From assembly GCF_034190915.1 (NCBI RefSeq), contig NW_026947485.1, positions 33,617,519-33,681,518 on the forward strand: a stretch of DNA of 64,000 bases. Reading direction: 5' to 3'. A program made the position numbers and the translations under genes. Origin of the DNA: Cavia porcellus (taxonomy: Eukaryota; Chordata; Mammalia; Rodentia; Caviidae). A model generated the notes under the pieces. That model was not told the DNA's origin and made no database searches. It saw nothing but the letters and a program-made list of their open reading frames with translations. Shown in pieces: positions 1-11,627 of this stretch; positions within the stretch are counted from its first letter, which is position 1; every line of letters starts with the position of its first letter.

Positions 1-417
1 TGGTCAGACAGCAGTCACAATCAAGGAGACCAATGAATTAAATCTAACCTCACCCCGTTAGCCTAACCACCTAAAACTACTCCAGATAGTACTGAGTTAG
101 GTAGCATCACTAATAAGTGTAGAGAAAGTGGGAGAAGCTATTTTGGGGGAAAGTGGGCTTTCAAAATTTGGGCTTTCCAGATTTCCTTGATTTTTCCAAA
201 TTAAGTACTGTGAATGAAGAATATAAAAAGTCAGAAACTTAAGTCCAACAGATACTTTATTCTAGAATTGTCAAACTGTGACAAGTATAAATCATAGATC
301 CTATCAATGTTTTCCTAATACTAAGTATGAATGCCACAGCTAATTTGTTAACAGGCATGCCTTGATAGAGAGTGATGATAGACTTTGAATTGTTAAGGTA
401 GGTGACTTAGAAAGCTT

Positions 418-423
<6 letters not shown>

Positions 424-460
<37 letters not shown>
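424..460. repeat. (TG)n microsatellite
   Basis: About 18 uninterrupted TG dinucleotides, followed by an imperfect TTTATGTGTG end. The flanking 420 bases to the left contain nothing I recognise. Confidence 0.97.
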
Positions 461-463
<3 letters not shown>

Positions 464-629
464 ATGTGTGTACACAGGGCAGGTAGAGAGAGATGAATGA
501 TAGGCAAGAGGAAACTCAAAGGCAAAGGACATAGATAATGCCCTCTTGCTAGAGGAAACATTACTAGTAATTTGGGACTCTGATATATGAACCACAGAAT
601 TTCTTTAGCAATCCATTCCTGCATTAGTT

Positions 630-780
630 CTCCATTGCTACATTAAGAAATCATCACAAATTTAAAAGGATTAAAACATCTCTCCCATTTACTGATACAT
701 AGCTATGTAGGTTAAAAGCCCAGCATAGCATGGCTAGGTCCTCTAATCAGGGTCTCACATAGCTGAAATAAAAATGTGAA
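630..780. repeat. Ancient interspersed repeat fragment, family unassigned
   Basis: The block from TTCTCCATTGCTACATTAAG to GGTCTCACATAGCTG resembles a common old mammalian repeat whose hallmarks are a stretch like GCTGGGTCCTCTGCTCAGGGTCTCAC. Resemblance is by memory only; class is not assigned. Confidence 0.35.
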
Positions 781-787
781 AGAGTTA

Positions 788-1221
788 TGCTATAGTTTGT
801 GTCTAGATGTCTTCCCAAAGCCTCACGTGGTCATAGAACTTTTTCAGAAGACTTTTTAAAAGACTGAATCTATAGCATGTAATTGATTCAAAGTGCAATG
901 CTGGGATTAAGGGTGGGTGACTGCAGGATCAGTCCACTGTTTAAGACTGGCACCATTATACTTCAGGTAGAATGGATACAATATAAGGTAAAGAAAGGGG
1001 TGTTTTCTCTCCCTCTCTCTGTCTCTCTGTCTCTCTGTCTCTCTGTCTCTCCCCCCCCCCCCTTCTTGCTTTTGCTGTCTTCTGCCACCATGAGCTGTCT
1101 GCCACATGCCACTCTGCCTGGAAGTCAGCCAACTCAGGACTGAAACCTCTACAATGCTTTCCCCCACTTAACTTTGGGCACTGGATATTTTGTCTCATCA
1201 ATGAAGGAAGTAACTAAAACA
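788..1221 (+). mobile_element. MaLR-type solo LTR
   Basis: The block starts TGCTATAGTTTG and ends near AACTAAAACA, with the typical 3' part of mammalian MaLR LTRs: CCACCATGAG, GGACTGAAACC and a GGATATTTTGTCTCA end. At least three other copies in the window share this plan (10226-10592, 24215-24535, 30667-30979). A (CTCTGT/C)n low-complexity tract of about 55 bp sits inside at 1006-1062 and ends in twelve or so C residues. No coding sequence is present. This is a long-decayed non-coding retroviral end. Confidence 0.75.
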
Positions 1222-3899
1222 GGTTGCATCTCTTTTCTGAATCTTTTTATGGTAGTATGGAGGAGGAAGAGGAGGTTTGACTTCCAGCAGTATTAACAAG
1301 GAAGGGGCACAATTCAGGTCCTTCTCATGCTTTCCACTTTGGCACCTCCCTTCTGTCTCTGAGCTGGCAATGTGAGTTCTTCTCATGCTTCAAACCTCCC
1401 TGATTTCTTCTACCTCATTTTTTTAATCGATTTTGTCATTTCTTATTCCATTGGAGAATCTACAATACTCTATTTATGTCTACTGACTTGCTAGATTAAT
1501 TGTAAAACCTATGTAAACTGTTCTTGCCATCTAATGAAGCATATTAGTGACTGTGACATCAAGAAAACTATGTTAATGGAGGCCAAAGTTCTGCCAGTCA
1601 CAACCCTTCATAAAATTGTTTAGCACTCTTTAACCAAGACATCATTGTATTATCCTTAGTATTTCCATTACATGTATTATAATATCAAATATAATTTAAA
1701 GAACAAGATTCACAGCTTATCCTTTAGAAAAGAAAGGCAAAGGAATTATTAATGACACCTTGCCTGATAAAATCAATGAAAACAATCAAGGAATAGCACT
1801 AGAGTTTTTAATCTTCAGACCTAAAACAAGCATACTGGAACCTGTAGTCTGATTTAATATCTGTTCACTCAGGAACACCTCTTCAATCTAATTCTGTTCC
1901 AGGATTTTCTTTTAGAAATGAGCAAAAGAAGTATAAAAGGATTCAAGCATCTTTGAGACACTTCTGTTAAACAAGAATAAGCAACAGATCACAATGAGGA
2001 ATGCTGTTGATGGGGAAACCCAGCTATCATGTTGCCAATAGGATGTTCTGAGTCCCCATATGTCTTACAATTTCTAACATTGAAATGATCTGAAGTGTTT
2101 TTTCCTTCTTGGTTTGCAATGGGAGGTTCGAGTAACAACATATTTTCCATTCATCAGAATGCTTCTTCTCACTGCTTCTACAAACTCACTCTGAAAGAAG
2201 TTTGTTTTGAGCCGCATTTCCAAGGCAGAGTAGGTGGAAAGAGGTTTCCATATTAAAGAATTATTCTGAAGATAGCCTGGATTCATAATGAAAATTCAAA
2301 GGCAAACAGCAAATGGATTCCTTAAAGAATAGTATGTGGTACATAGTAATCATTGTCTGTTATAACATTTATGTTAATGATAACTTGCATTAGCATAAAT
2401 GCTTGTAGATTTCTCTTGAGAGCTGAAGAAGCTATGGATGATTCACCTTTATCCCACAGTATACTGTATACAATAGGTACTAAATGTTTGAGAACATGAG
2501 CTCAAAGTACATTTTTGCTTCCATTTTAATATTTACCACAATATCATCATTAAGTATACACAAGGATTCTGAGGGGCTTTTTTTTTTTGCCAAAGACCCT
2601 GTAGAATCATGGCTAAATATTTAAGTTGATCTTTTTAAAAGTCAGACCTGTTAACTAATCATGGCTCTTCTACTGTGTTCATTAGTGGATCTGCTACAAC
2701 AAAATACTTAAAATATTTCTTGTTTTTCATGTGGTGGCAATGTGTGCAGCCTTCTCTCAGCTTTGCAGTGGCCACTGACAGGATTGTGGCCAATTACATA
2801 GAAATGGAGGTTACTGGATTGGATTTCAGGATGGTTCTTTAAATATGGGAAGAGTTTTATTTGTTCTGCATCTCTTTTGCTCTGTCTTGCCTTTATCTTT
2901 CTCCCATAATATGCAGAGGTACATTTTGGTCATTTTACAAGCATAAGGACAAAAGATAAGTGCCAAAGAAGGTGGGAAGGAAACTGGAAGAAGGCTCATA
3001 TCATTCCTGGAGGACTCTTCAGAAAGATCACATAAATGTGGAGACTACCCATACACTGACCATCTAATCTGCTTGGATATTCACTCTCCAACAAAGAGCA
3101 GTTGATATTTTAGGGAAAAAATATATATATAATGGGAAAATTCTCATGAACAAAGGGAAATTTTCATATGAGTTAACAGACATAATTACATTTCTGAAAA
3201 GAATATTAAAAAAATGTAGGTGTCTTCATAAATATCCAAGGTTGCTAAGAAAATAGTGCAACCTGAGAACAAGAAGAATCACTAGACAAATACTTTTAAA
3301 AACAGGCTGAATAATCAGAAAATATGGCAAACAGACAAATTGGTATGATGTTTAGGATGCCTTGTTCTATATAAGTTTTTAATTTTAATGTACTCAAATT
3401 AATCAATATTTTGTTGTAATAATTTTATTTTTAGAATTTCCATTTTTGAGGGTATAAACATTTGTATTACACATTTAGTTCATTTATCAGATATATTTTG
3501 GTGCACTATTCAAGGAACGAAAACATTCTATTTTTTCTGAATGAACAACTGTTTCAAAGTGTTGCAAGAAATTTTTTGAACTAATTTTCCCTATAATGTG
3601 TTGTCTGTAGATGTATTCTCATGAATGTTCCCTTCTCAACAAAGCAGTCAGACTGCTCATGTCAGAGTCAATAATTGCGTCTATGTTGCTAAGTTTAGTG
3701 GTGATTTCTTTACTCCAACCCTACTTAACCCCTAGCATGCCCCACACAGTGCACCACCCTCTTTCCTTTGTCCCAACATCACTGGTCACTCCTTTTTTAA
3801 TAGCTATTGCTAGATGACTCTTTGCCTCATTATAAACTATAGAATGGTCCAGGACCCACTTAATGGCCACTTCTATTTCTCTAGTCACATTTCCTATTT
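1222..3899. other. No gene recognised; AT-rich intergenic or intronic DNA
   Basis: Short open frames here lack coding character. A purely non-coding appearance, several A/T runs (for example 2579-2589) and a small (TA)n at 3121-3130 are all that I see. Confidence 0.6.
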
Positions 3900-4815
3900 A
3901 AATAATCTCATCTGCGCGTAGGACTGCATACAATGTGGATATATCTGTGGCTACCTAAACTGCAAGCCCATCCCTGACTTCTCCCAAAGCTCTAGACTCA
4001 TTTAGTTTTTCTCCTGCTTGGCATCTGCACAGGAACAGGGTCTAACAGGGATCTTAAACTCTGCCTTATCCAAATTCAAACTCTTGATTTATTTCCCTTA
4101 AAATCTGCTTTGCCATCAAGTTCATTCATCAACCCTATTTATCAAACTCACAAATCTAAACTGTACTTTTGATTGCTTGCTTTTATGTTTCACATTCTAA
4201 TCACTATTCAGTCCTTTCAACTCAGCTTAAGAAAGAGCTTTTTTTCTTTCCATCTTAGCAACGCACTTCGTTGTACAAACTAATACAATCTCTTTAGTAG
4301 CTTTCTGCGATACTGCCCGAGAATGCATTCTCCATAGTAATTCTTTTTAATTCTTACCAGATCACTTTACTCCTGTCACAGCCCTTTAGTGGCTTCCCAC
4401 AGCACTCAGAATAAAATGGGAACTCATTTCCAGGCCGATTCTGTCTCTCAGACTTCCTTTTGCTACCTCTGTCTCCTATGTGCTGTTCTCACTGCATGCG
4501 TCGCCTTCCTGCTCTCTGAAAGCCACTCTCTCATGAGGGCCTTCCTGCCAGCCCTGCAAGGACTCTGTGTTGTCTTCTTCCTCAGCTCTCAGTATTGATA
4601 CAGCTGAAAAACTATTCAAGACAAGACTATTTCAATTTAAATATTATCTCTGGGGGAAGCCCTTCCTGTGTAATCAAATGCCCTGCTTTCTTTACACAGT
4701 ACTTTATTTTAATTTTGCCGAGTATTAGTGATATTTTCTTGTTTACTTTTTACTGGTCTCTTCTGTCTATAGCTTCCCATTAGCACTGAAATTTTATATT
4801 GTCACTAGCATCTTC
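3900..4815 (+). mobile_element. L2 (LINE2) 3' fragment
   Basis: The stretch near 4360 (GATCACTTTACTCCTGTCAC, then AGTGGCTTCCCACAGCACTC and AATAAAATGGGAACTC) and the stretch near 4640 (TCTCTGGGGGAAGCCCTTCC) follow the pyrimidine-rich coding and 3' segments of the ancient L2 LINE in the plus direction. The short open frames within it are remnants. The copy is strongly diverged. Confidence 0.7.
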
Positions 4816-4839
4816 ATCCTGCCTATTTGGTTAACTAGA

Positions 4840-5115
4840 ACTTACTGTCATAGGTTGACTGGTTTATAAATAGAAATTTACTTCTTACAGCTCTGGAGGC
4901 TGGGAAACCTAAAATCAAGGTGCTGGCTGATTTGGTGCACAGTGACAATCCATTTCTTACAATGCACCTTCTCACTGTATCCTCACATAGCAGAAAGGGG
5001 AAGAGACCCCCTGGAGTCTCATACAAGAATACTTGATCCCATTCATAATTTAACATTTCCCTAGGGTCTCACTTCTAATGCCATCATTTTGGCGGAGTGA
5101 AAATATTAGTTTATA
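4840..5115. repeat. Old interspersed repeat, family unassigned
   Basis: Recognisable blocks are TTACAGCTCTGGAGGCTGGG, AAAATCAAGGTGCTGGCTG and CACTGTATCCTCACATAGCA, which occur in the same order in a widespread mammalian repeat. I cannot name the family with confidence. Confidence 0.5.
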
Positions 5116-5349
5116 GCATCCTATATAAAAGTACCCACATATAACACACACTCAATAACTGTTTGGATACTTTTTTTTGAAACTGATAAAGCCCATTAAT
5201 ATGTTAGACTATTTTTGCAAATTCCACCTCTATTATCTATCAACATGGCTATTTATAAAACTATTAAAATAGCTTTGTATATATTTTAATACTAGTAGAA
5301 TAAGAATTATACCTCTACACACACATATGTTCTTCTTCAAAATTGTCAT

Positions 5350-5547
5350 TTTTTTCTAGTACCAGAGATTGAATTTGATGTATTTATATTAACTATATAT
5401 CTAGCATTTTAAAATTGTTAAAGTTTATGTTTGAGATAAGTTCCCATTAAGTCTCTAAACTTCCCAGGTTGGAATGAACTTTTGAGCCTCTTGACTTACA
5501 TTTCCAGGGTGCTGTGATTATAGGTATATGATTATATACCCAGCTCA
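5350..5547 (-). mobile_element. B1-ID composite SINE, antisense
   Basis: On the minus strand the element begins GAGCTGGGTATATAATCATA (B1 left end), passes through the B1 body, and finishes with an ID-like end (ATTCAATCTCTGGTACTAG). The two-part structure, B1-like then ID-like, is the same as at 18043 and 62925. It is strongly diverged, and the A-rich linker has degenerated. Confidence 0.65.
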
Positions 5548-7099
5548 AAACTGTCTTTTCTAAGCATGTAAAATACCTATTCTATATGAATTTCGGATTC
5601 AGGTGCTCATGTTTGATGTTAAATTCTGTTGGAATTTTGACTGGAATTGTTTTGAATTTATAGATTAGTTTGAGGAAAAATGATATGTATAAATACTATG
5701 GTTTCATGTTTAAAACATTATATATTTCTCTACTTATTTAAACATTGTTAGTGCTCACTGATTTAATTTTATAGTTTCCCTCTGATTTAATCTTATCTTT
5801 TCCTCTTTATAAATTTTCTTTCTTTACTGCTAATTTTAGATTCACTGTTTAAAACTGAGCCACAGGAAAACTATGGAACAACTTCACTTCAGAGATTTAC
5901 TGTACCAAAGTGATTAGAGAAGAGCTAGCAACAAGACATATTTGTTGAGAGGATGTGGGCTAGAGAAAGATCCATGAGAAGTTTAAACTCAGGAAAGAAA
6001 AGACATGGGGGTCCTGTCATCTGTGTCAAGAAGCAAGGCCCAGCAGATGTAACATTCTGAGGTAGCTGGGCACCTAACAAACCTAAGGTTTCAAAGCAGG
6101 CAGAGAAAACCATGACTTGCTAGGTTCCAAGACTACAGATACTGGACGGAAAAAAATTCATTTAAAAATATCAAAGGATTTTTTTTGAACTCACTTTTTT
6201 CTTTATTGGTCTTTAGGGGTTTAGAGATTATTTCATTTTTCTTTTTTTTCTTTTCTTTTTGCTGTACTTTGTTCTTTCTTTTCTTTTTGTTGTTTGTTCT
6301 TGTTCTGTTACTTTTATCTAATTATACTAATTTCTTTTTACTGCTTAATAGGATTGTTCATCTCACTTTTCTTTCCCCATCATTCAGTTTTTAAAATTTT
6401 ACATTTTTTTATTTTTCTGTTTTCCATCACTTCTATCTTTACTAATATAACTAGTAAGCTGCATTAATTTTAGATTGGTTATTCTATTACTGTTGAATTT
6501 CCTTTTTTTTTAGGGGCAGGATGGCCGTTGTATTTAGTAGATATTTATTGTGTGTCAGGATTTGACTTGTCTTAGGCTTACTATAATTATTGATCTCTTT
6601 TATGGTTAAGGATTGTACATTATTGATTCTTATGTACAGTTTGTCCTTGATACTATTATGGTTGATTTTGTTGTTACTGTCAGGGTAGCATATTTAATGC
6701 TATAATTGGTTTTTCTTGTAGAACAATATCTGGCTCCGTTTGTGTCATTAACAATACTGTAGTCCAATATCAGAGAACTGAGTGCTTACCCTACCTTCTT
6801 TCCTCCCAGATTAATAGAGGTAGTTGAGTCATTGTACAGAAGCAAAGGCATATAGTTAGACATGTCCAGAGTGCATCATTGAAAAGTAAACACTGAATAA
6901 AGAGGTCTCAACACTAGCAACAAAGTCTTTCCATGATATATAACCTGTAAAATTCAGCACTAAAAAAGAAAAAATAGACACATGAGATAACAAAACAACA
7001 AAAGCCTTTAAAAATGATGAACTACCAAAACTAATCTGTGAGGAACTGGGGAGGGTGGATGGGTGGTGAATCAAAAGCCACCAGATTTTTTTAATTTAA
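5548..7099. other. Non-coding stretch with T-rich tract
   Basis: No gene is recognised. The block at 6180-6480 is strongly T-rich on the plus strand (many TTTCTTTT runs), and gives a spurious hydrophobic open frame. The right end merges into the L1 stack at an unclear boundary. Confidence 0.5.
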
Positions 7100-8734
7100 A
7101 AAAGTGAGTAATGTATTTGGCAAACTCAAAAAAAATAACTAAAAGATAAAGGATTTATTAAATAAAATAATCTGCAAATTCAGAGAAAACACCAAAAAAG
7201 TTGGATGAATTCCCAAAACAATACCAAACTTGACTAATCACATTAGCAAAGAATTAGAGTCCATGAAAAGATGCCAAAGGGAAATCCAGGATATTATTGC
7301 AAGTATGGGCAGCTGAAGTGACCAATTTGAGGGCAGAGTGCCAGATAATAGATGATAGATGACAGATAGGACTGATGTCAGTAACTAGTTACTCACAGGT
7401 AATTTAAAAATATCAAGAGTACACGAAAAAATTGGTCAGAACAACTGAGAGATGATGCAATGAAGACAAATGATACAATAGTAGAAAATTTTTGAATTAT
7501 CAGAAAAAAATTACACAGACAGAGCCATATACAATACCAAACAGTCATAATCGTAATCTGTCCATCACACTGTGTAGTCAACATTCCAGAAGTTCAACAC
7601 AAGGACAGAATCTTAAAAGTTATTACAGAAAAGCAACAAATCACTTATAATAGTAAACACATGAGAACTAAAGCAGACTTCTCAATACGAACTAGGAGAT
7701 CTTGGAGTGAAGTATTTCCAATACTAGAAGAAAACAACATCTAACCCATACTGATTTATCATGCAAAATTGTCTTTAAATTGATGGAGAAATGTCTTTTG
7801 ATGACAAAAAGCATCTAGGTGAATTCTGCACTCAAAAAAATTGAGTGCTTACAATAAATTCAGTATTCAAAAAAATTCTCAGAGGTATTCTAGAAAAGTT
7901 ATTGAAGGCAACAATACAAAACTCTAATAAATGAATAGATCAGACAGGGTGAGCAGTTAAGTAGGTGATAAAAGGGAACCACCCACAAGAAATCACTTTA
8001 ATACAATGACAGGAAGAAGTCAATATCTTTTAGTAGTAACTCAATATGAATGGTCTCAATTCCTCCCCCCAAAAAGACACAGATGGACAGAAGAGACAAA
8101 ATTTAAACAAAATTCATGCTCTACTCAAGAAACACACTTAACCCAAAAAGAAATTTATTAAGTTAAAAATCCAACGATAGAAAACAATATTCCATGCACT
8201 GGGAACCCCAAAAAAGCAGGAGAAGCTAACCTATTTTTCAGATAAAATAGCCTGCAATACAGAATTGATCAAAAGAAACAAAAAAAAAAGTCACTATAGG
8301 TTAGTTAAGTGAGTGATTAATAGGAAGATGTAATTGTTATCAGCATAGAATTAATGAACATGGGTACACTCAACTTCATAAAATAAGTCCTAGTGGACAA
8401 AAATATCTGATATGTATCAATGTAATTGTAGTGCAGTAACTCAATAATCCACTGTTACTGGGTTATTGGACCAATCAACTAGAAGAAAAAAAAAATAAAC
8501 AAAAAATACCAGAGTTGAACAAAATTTCTGAATAAACTGATTTAATAGCCAATCTCCAACAACAACAGAATATACATTCTTCTCACATACACATGGCGCT
8601 ATCTTAAAAACAGACTGCATACGAGTCCCTAGAGCATTCTTAAACAAGTGCAAAAGAAGCAAAATTATCTCTTGCACATTACCAGATCGTAGCCTAATGA
8701 AACTAGAAATCACTAGCAAAGAAACCACATAACC
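7100..8734 (+). mobile_element. Old L1 fragment: ORF1 and start of ORF2
   Basis: This piece aligns by eye with the younger L1 at 34000-35500. CCAAACAGTCATAAT at about 7540 matches the ORF1 segment near 34378, GACTTCTCA...AGATCTTGGAGTGAAGTATT at 7677 matches ORF1 near 34520, and AATGGTCTCAAT at 8049 matches the start of ORF2 near 34857. The endonuclease region is then followed to GATCGTAGCCTAATGAAACT near 8685. Many stops and indels make it non-coding. The left boundary is uncertain. Confidence 0.8.
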
Positions 8735-8737
8735 TCC

Positions 8738-9086
8738 TCCAGCACACAGGGAGCCTTCCCAGCTTCCTATCTACTTTTCCCCAGATGAGAGTGTCTCTCC
8801 TAGCACACAGGGAAGCTGCACAGCTTCCTTGCTGCTTCTCTGGCTGGCAAGATCTCCTGTGGTACACCGGGAGGCCACAAGATTCCCATGCGGTTTCTCT
8901 CCAGGCTGCAGGGCCTCTGCTGGCACAGAGAGAGGCTGCACGACTTCCTTGCTGGTTCTCCCTTGGCTAACAGCTTCTTCAAGCACACAGGGAGGCTGCG
9001 TGGTTTCCTTGCTGCTTCTGCCCTCCCTGTGTGCTGGCAGAGATCCTGTTGGCCAGGAGAAGCTGCAAGGAAGCCACCTCCACCTC
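8738..9086. repeat. ~60-bp minisatellite with inverted last unit
   Basis: The unit begins with AGCACACAGGGAGGCTGC-like sequence and recurs at 8741, 8802, 8861, 8922 and 8982, a spacing of 59-61 bp. Each unit also carries a TTCCTTGCTGCTTCTC-like core. After the fifth unit, the block at 9021-9086 matches the reverse complement of a unit (CCTCCCTGTGTGCTGGCAG, then AGCTGCAAGGAAGC). This repeat structure explains overlapping open frames on both strands, which are not genes. GC content is far higher than in the surrounding L1 DNA. Confidence 0.85.
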
Positions 9087-9345
9087 CCACCTCCTACATT
9101 CCCCAACCCCATAAGCAACTAGATACGACAGAGTCTGAGGTGATAATAACTGAAGTAAGGAAGCAACCTGACATTTAAGTCATTTGATTGACTTGAAAGC
9201 CTGGAGCCAGTAGCCTGGGCAACTAGTGAGAGGGTAAGATTATGCGATATAGTAATGACTTGGATTTCCTACTGTCCTATCACTATTTTGTTCTGTTTTA
9301 CTTTACTGTTCTGTTTTACTTCCTTTAAAATAAATTTTTAAAAGA
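9087..9345 (+). mobile_element. L1-like 3' tail following the minisatellite
   Basis: After the minisatellite comes unfamiliar sequence, and then CACTATTTTGTTCTGTTTTA and TTTAAAATAAATTTTTAAAA near 9280-9345. These resemble the L1 3' ends at 13890-13935 and 14410-14477. The stretch therefore looks like the 3' end of an L1 or of a non-autonomous element that borrowed an L1 tail. It is assigned by resemblance only. Confidence 0.5.
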
Positions 9346-10975
9346 GCCCATGTAAATAATGCAATCATTTGGAAATTTAAAAATTATATTACTCATATGA
9401 TCAGACCATAGTGCAATGAAATTAAAATTGATGGTAGAAGTAACCACAAAAATCATTAAGATGCATGAAAGTTAAACAATAATCTCTTGAATAATCAATG
9501 GATCACAGAAGAAATCAAGGAAGGAAAGACAGTTCCTAGAATCAAATGATAATGCCAGCATAACACAACAGCACGTATCAGACACAATGAAAGTAGTACT
9601 AAAGTGAAGTTTACAGCTATCAATGCCCACATCACAATAACAAGGTGAGTCCAAATAAATAAAGTAATGATGAATTTGAAGGACCTAGGAAAACAAGAAC
9701 AATTCAAGTTCAAAGTTAGTAGAAGAAAAGAAATTATAAAAAAGAGCAGAAATTAATGGAATTGAAACTAAAAAAATACAATTCATCAATGAATCTAAGA
9801 GCTGATTCTTAGAATAAACAAAATAGTCAGACACTTAGCAAATACCCCAAAAAGGAAAGAAGACCCAGATCAATGAAATTAGAAATGAAAAAGGTGAAAT
9901 CATAATAGACATCACTGAAATCCAGATTATTAGTAACTACTTTTAGAATGTGTACCTCAGTGCATTGGAGAATTCAGAAAATGGTTAGGTTCCTAGATAT
10001 ATATGAATAACTGAAACTGAACCAAAAATATAATACCCTGAATAAGCCAATGAAATTGTGAAGCAATAAGAAACTTACCAACTAAGAAAATTCCAGGTCC
10101 TGAGGGATTCACAACTGAATTTTACAAAAACTTAAGGAAAGATCTAATGTCAATGCTCCTAAGACCCTTTACTGAAAATCAAAAGAAAGGAGTATCCCCT
10201 AAGTAGTTCCCTGAAGCTATCACTATGTTGTAGCTTAACTGTCCTCCCAATCCAAAGCCTCACGCAGTCATGGAGGTGACTGAGTCTAGTATTTGTGACT
10301 AGTTGATTATCTAGTGCTATTATTAGTGGTTTAGTGCTGTACTTGCCTAGGGGTGGGGAGCCAACACACAAAATAAGGGAGGGAAGGGGGCATGCTTTCC
10401 CTCTTTTGGCCCTATTTAGTTTTGTCCCTTGCAACCACTGTGACTCACTGCCCCTTAGCCACACCACTCTGCCTGGGAGCCAGCTGAGTATGGACTGAAA
10501 TCTTCGAAAACTGTAAGCTAAATAAACCTTCCCATCCTTTGTTGGGCATCAGGTGTTTTGTCTCAGTAATGAGAGAAAAGTCACCATGACAGCCTAATTC
10601 CAAAAACCAGACAAAGATCCAACTTAAAAGTAGGACAACAGGCTGATCTCTTTAAAGAACACAGATACAAAAATCCTCAATAAGTTACTAGCCAGCAGGA
10701 TGCAACAAACAAACAAAAAGATCATATATCATGACCAAGTTAACTTCATCCCAGGATGCAAGGATGTTTCAAAATGTGCAAATCAATAAATGTAATACTC
10801 CACAAATAGAAGCAAAGGCAAAAATCAAAAATCACATGATCATCTCAATAGATGCAGAAAAAGCTTCTGAGAAAAATCCAAGACACGTTCATGATAAAAA
10901 CTCTGAAAAAAGTAGGTCTACCTAGATCTTATCTCAATACAACAAAAATCACAAACCAATGGCTAACATCATATT
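9346..10975 (+). mobile_element. Old L1 ORF2 fragment (endonuclease end to RT), split by an LTR
   Basis: The sequence follows L1 ORF2 from the end of the endonuclease (GATCAGACCATAGTGCAATG at about 9400, equivalent to 35495 in the young copy) through TTCCAGGTCCTGAGGGATTC at 10090 (the SPGPDGF block) and GATGCAAGGATGTTTCAAAA at 10752. It is riddled with stops. An LTR at 10226-10592 interrupts it cleanly: CTGAAGCTATCACTA before the LTR continues as CCTAATTCCAAAAACCAG after it, as in an intact ORF2. The first bases repeat about 55 bp of L1 sequence already present at 8680-8734, so this piece and the one to the left may belong to two different insertions. Confidence 0.8.
10226..10592 (+). mobile_element. 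MaLR-type solo LTR inside L1
   Basis: The LTR starts TGTTGTAGCTTAACTGTCC and ends after TTTGTCTCAGTAATGAG. The 3' part contains GGACTGAAATCTTCG, an AATAAA signal (AAGCTAAATAAACCTTCC) and GGTGTTTTGTCTCAG, as in MaLR LTRs. Because it divides an L1 ORF2 without loss, it inserted after the L1. No coding content. Confidence 0.8.
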
Positions 10976-11627
10976 ACCCAGGGAGAAGCTGAATGCATTC
11001 CTGTACAGGAGCAGTACTGATTTTTGTGTGTTTATTTTGTATGTTGTACACTAATAAAAATGACTACATTAAGGAAGAAATTAGGAAAAATTTACCATTT
11101 ACAATAGAATTTAAAAAATACATAGGAATTAACCCAAGCAAGAAAGTGAAAGATTTCTAAATGAAAACTACTATAATCGGAAAATGAAAAAAATATCTCT
11201 TGTTCTGTAGGCAAAATCAGTATTGTTAAAAAAAAGCTGTAATTCCAAAACTGTTAATACAAATTGAATATAGACTTGTATCTCTCATTACATACTAAAC
11301 TAAAATCAAAGTGGACCAAATATCTAAACAGTAAACAGGAACATGTGATCTGCTGGAAGATAAAATACATAAAACTTTTGAAGACAGAAGCATAGGCAAG
11401 GACTGCTTGAACAGAACCCCAATTTTACAAGAAACAGCTTTAAGAATCAACAAATGCGATCATATCAAGTTAAAAAGTTTCTGAACAGCAAAGGAAATAA
11501 ACACGATAAAGAAAAACTACAGAATGGGAAAAGACTTTTGCACTATTTCTCAGACAGGGGACTAATATTTAGAATACATAAAGGACTAAAAAATATTATA
11601 CCTGCCCCAAATAGAAGACTCAATTTA
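10976..11627 (+). mobile_element. Older L1, left part (ORF2 middle/3')
   Basis: The block reads like L1 ORF2 downstream of the reverse transcriptase: AAATACATAGGAATTAACCC, AAAACTACTATAATCGG, GGACCAAATATCTAAAC and GGACTAATATTTAGAATACA. Its end, AAGACTCAATTTA at 11615-11627, is repeated with one mismatch at 14478-14490. There the same L1 resumes at the expected next part of ORF2. The intervening 2.85 kb is therefore a nested insertion. Confidence 0.75.

Noticed and set aside
3611..4783. Three consecutive plus-strand open frames that might be one gene
   Set aside because: They mostly fall in an L2 fragment; frames differ and no protein family is recognised beyond the LINE.
6185..6394. Hydrophobic 69-codon open frame resembling a membrane protein
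   Set aside because: It is translation of a T-rich tract (Phe/Leu runs); no coding support.
8771..9178. Several overlapping open frames of 61-115 codons on both strands
   Set aside because: They arise from the 60-bp minisatellite, whose length is a multiple of three in most units. There is no start context, no homology and equal openness on both strands.
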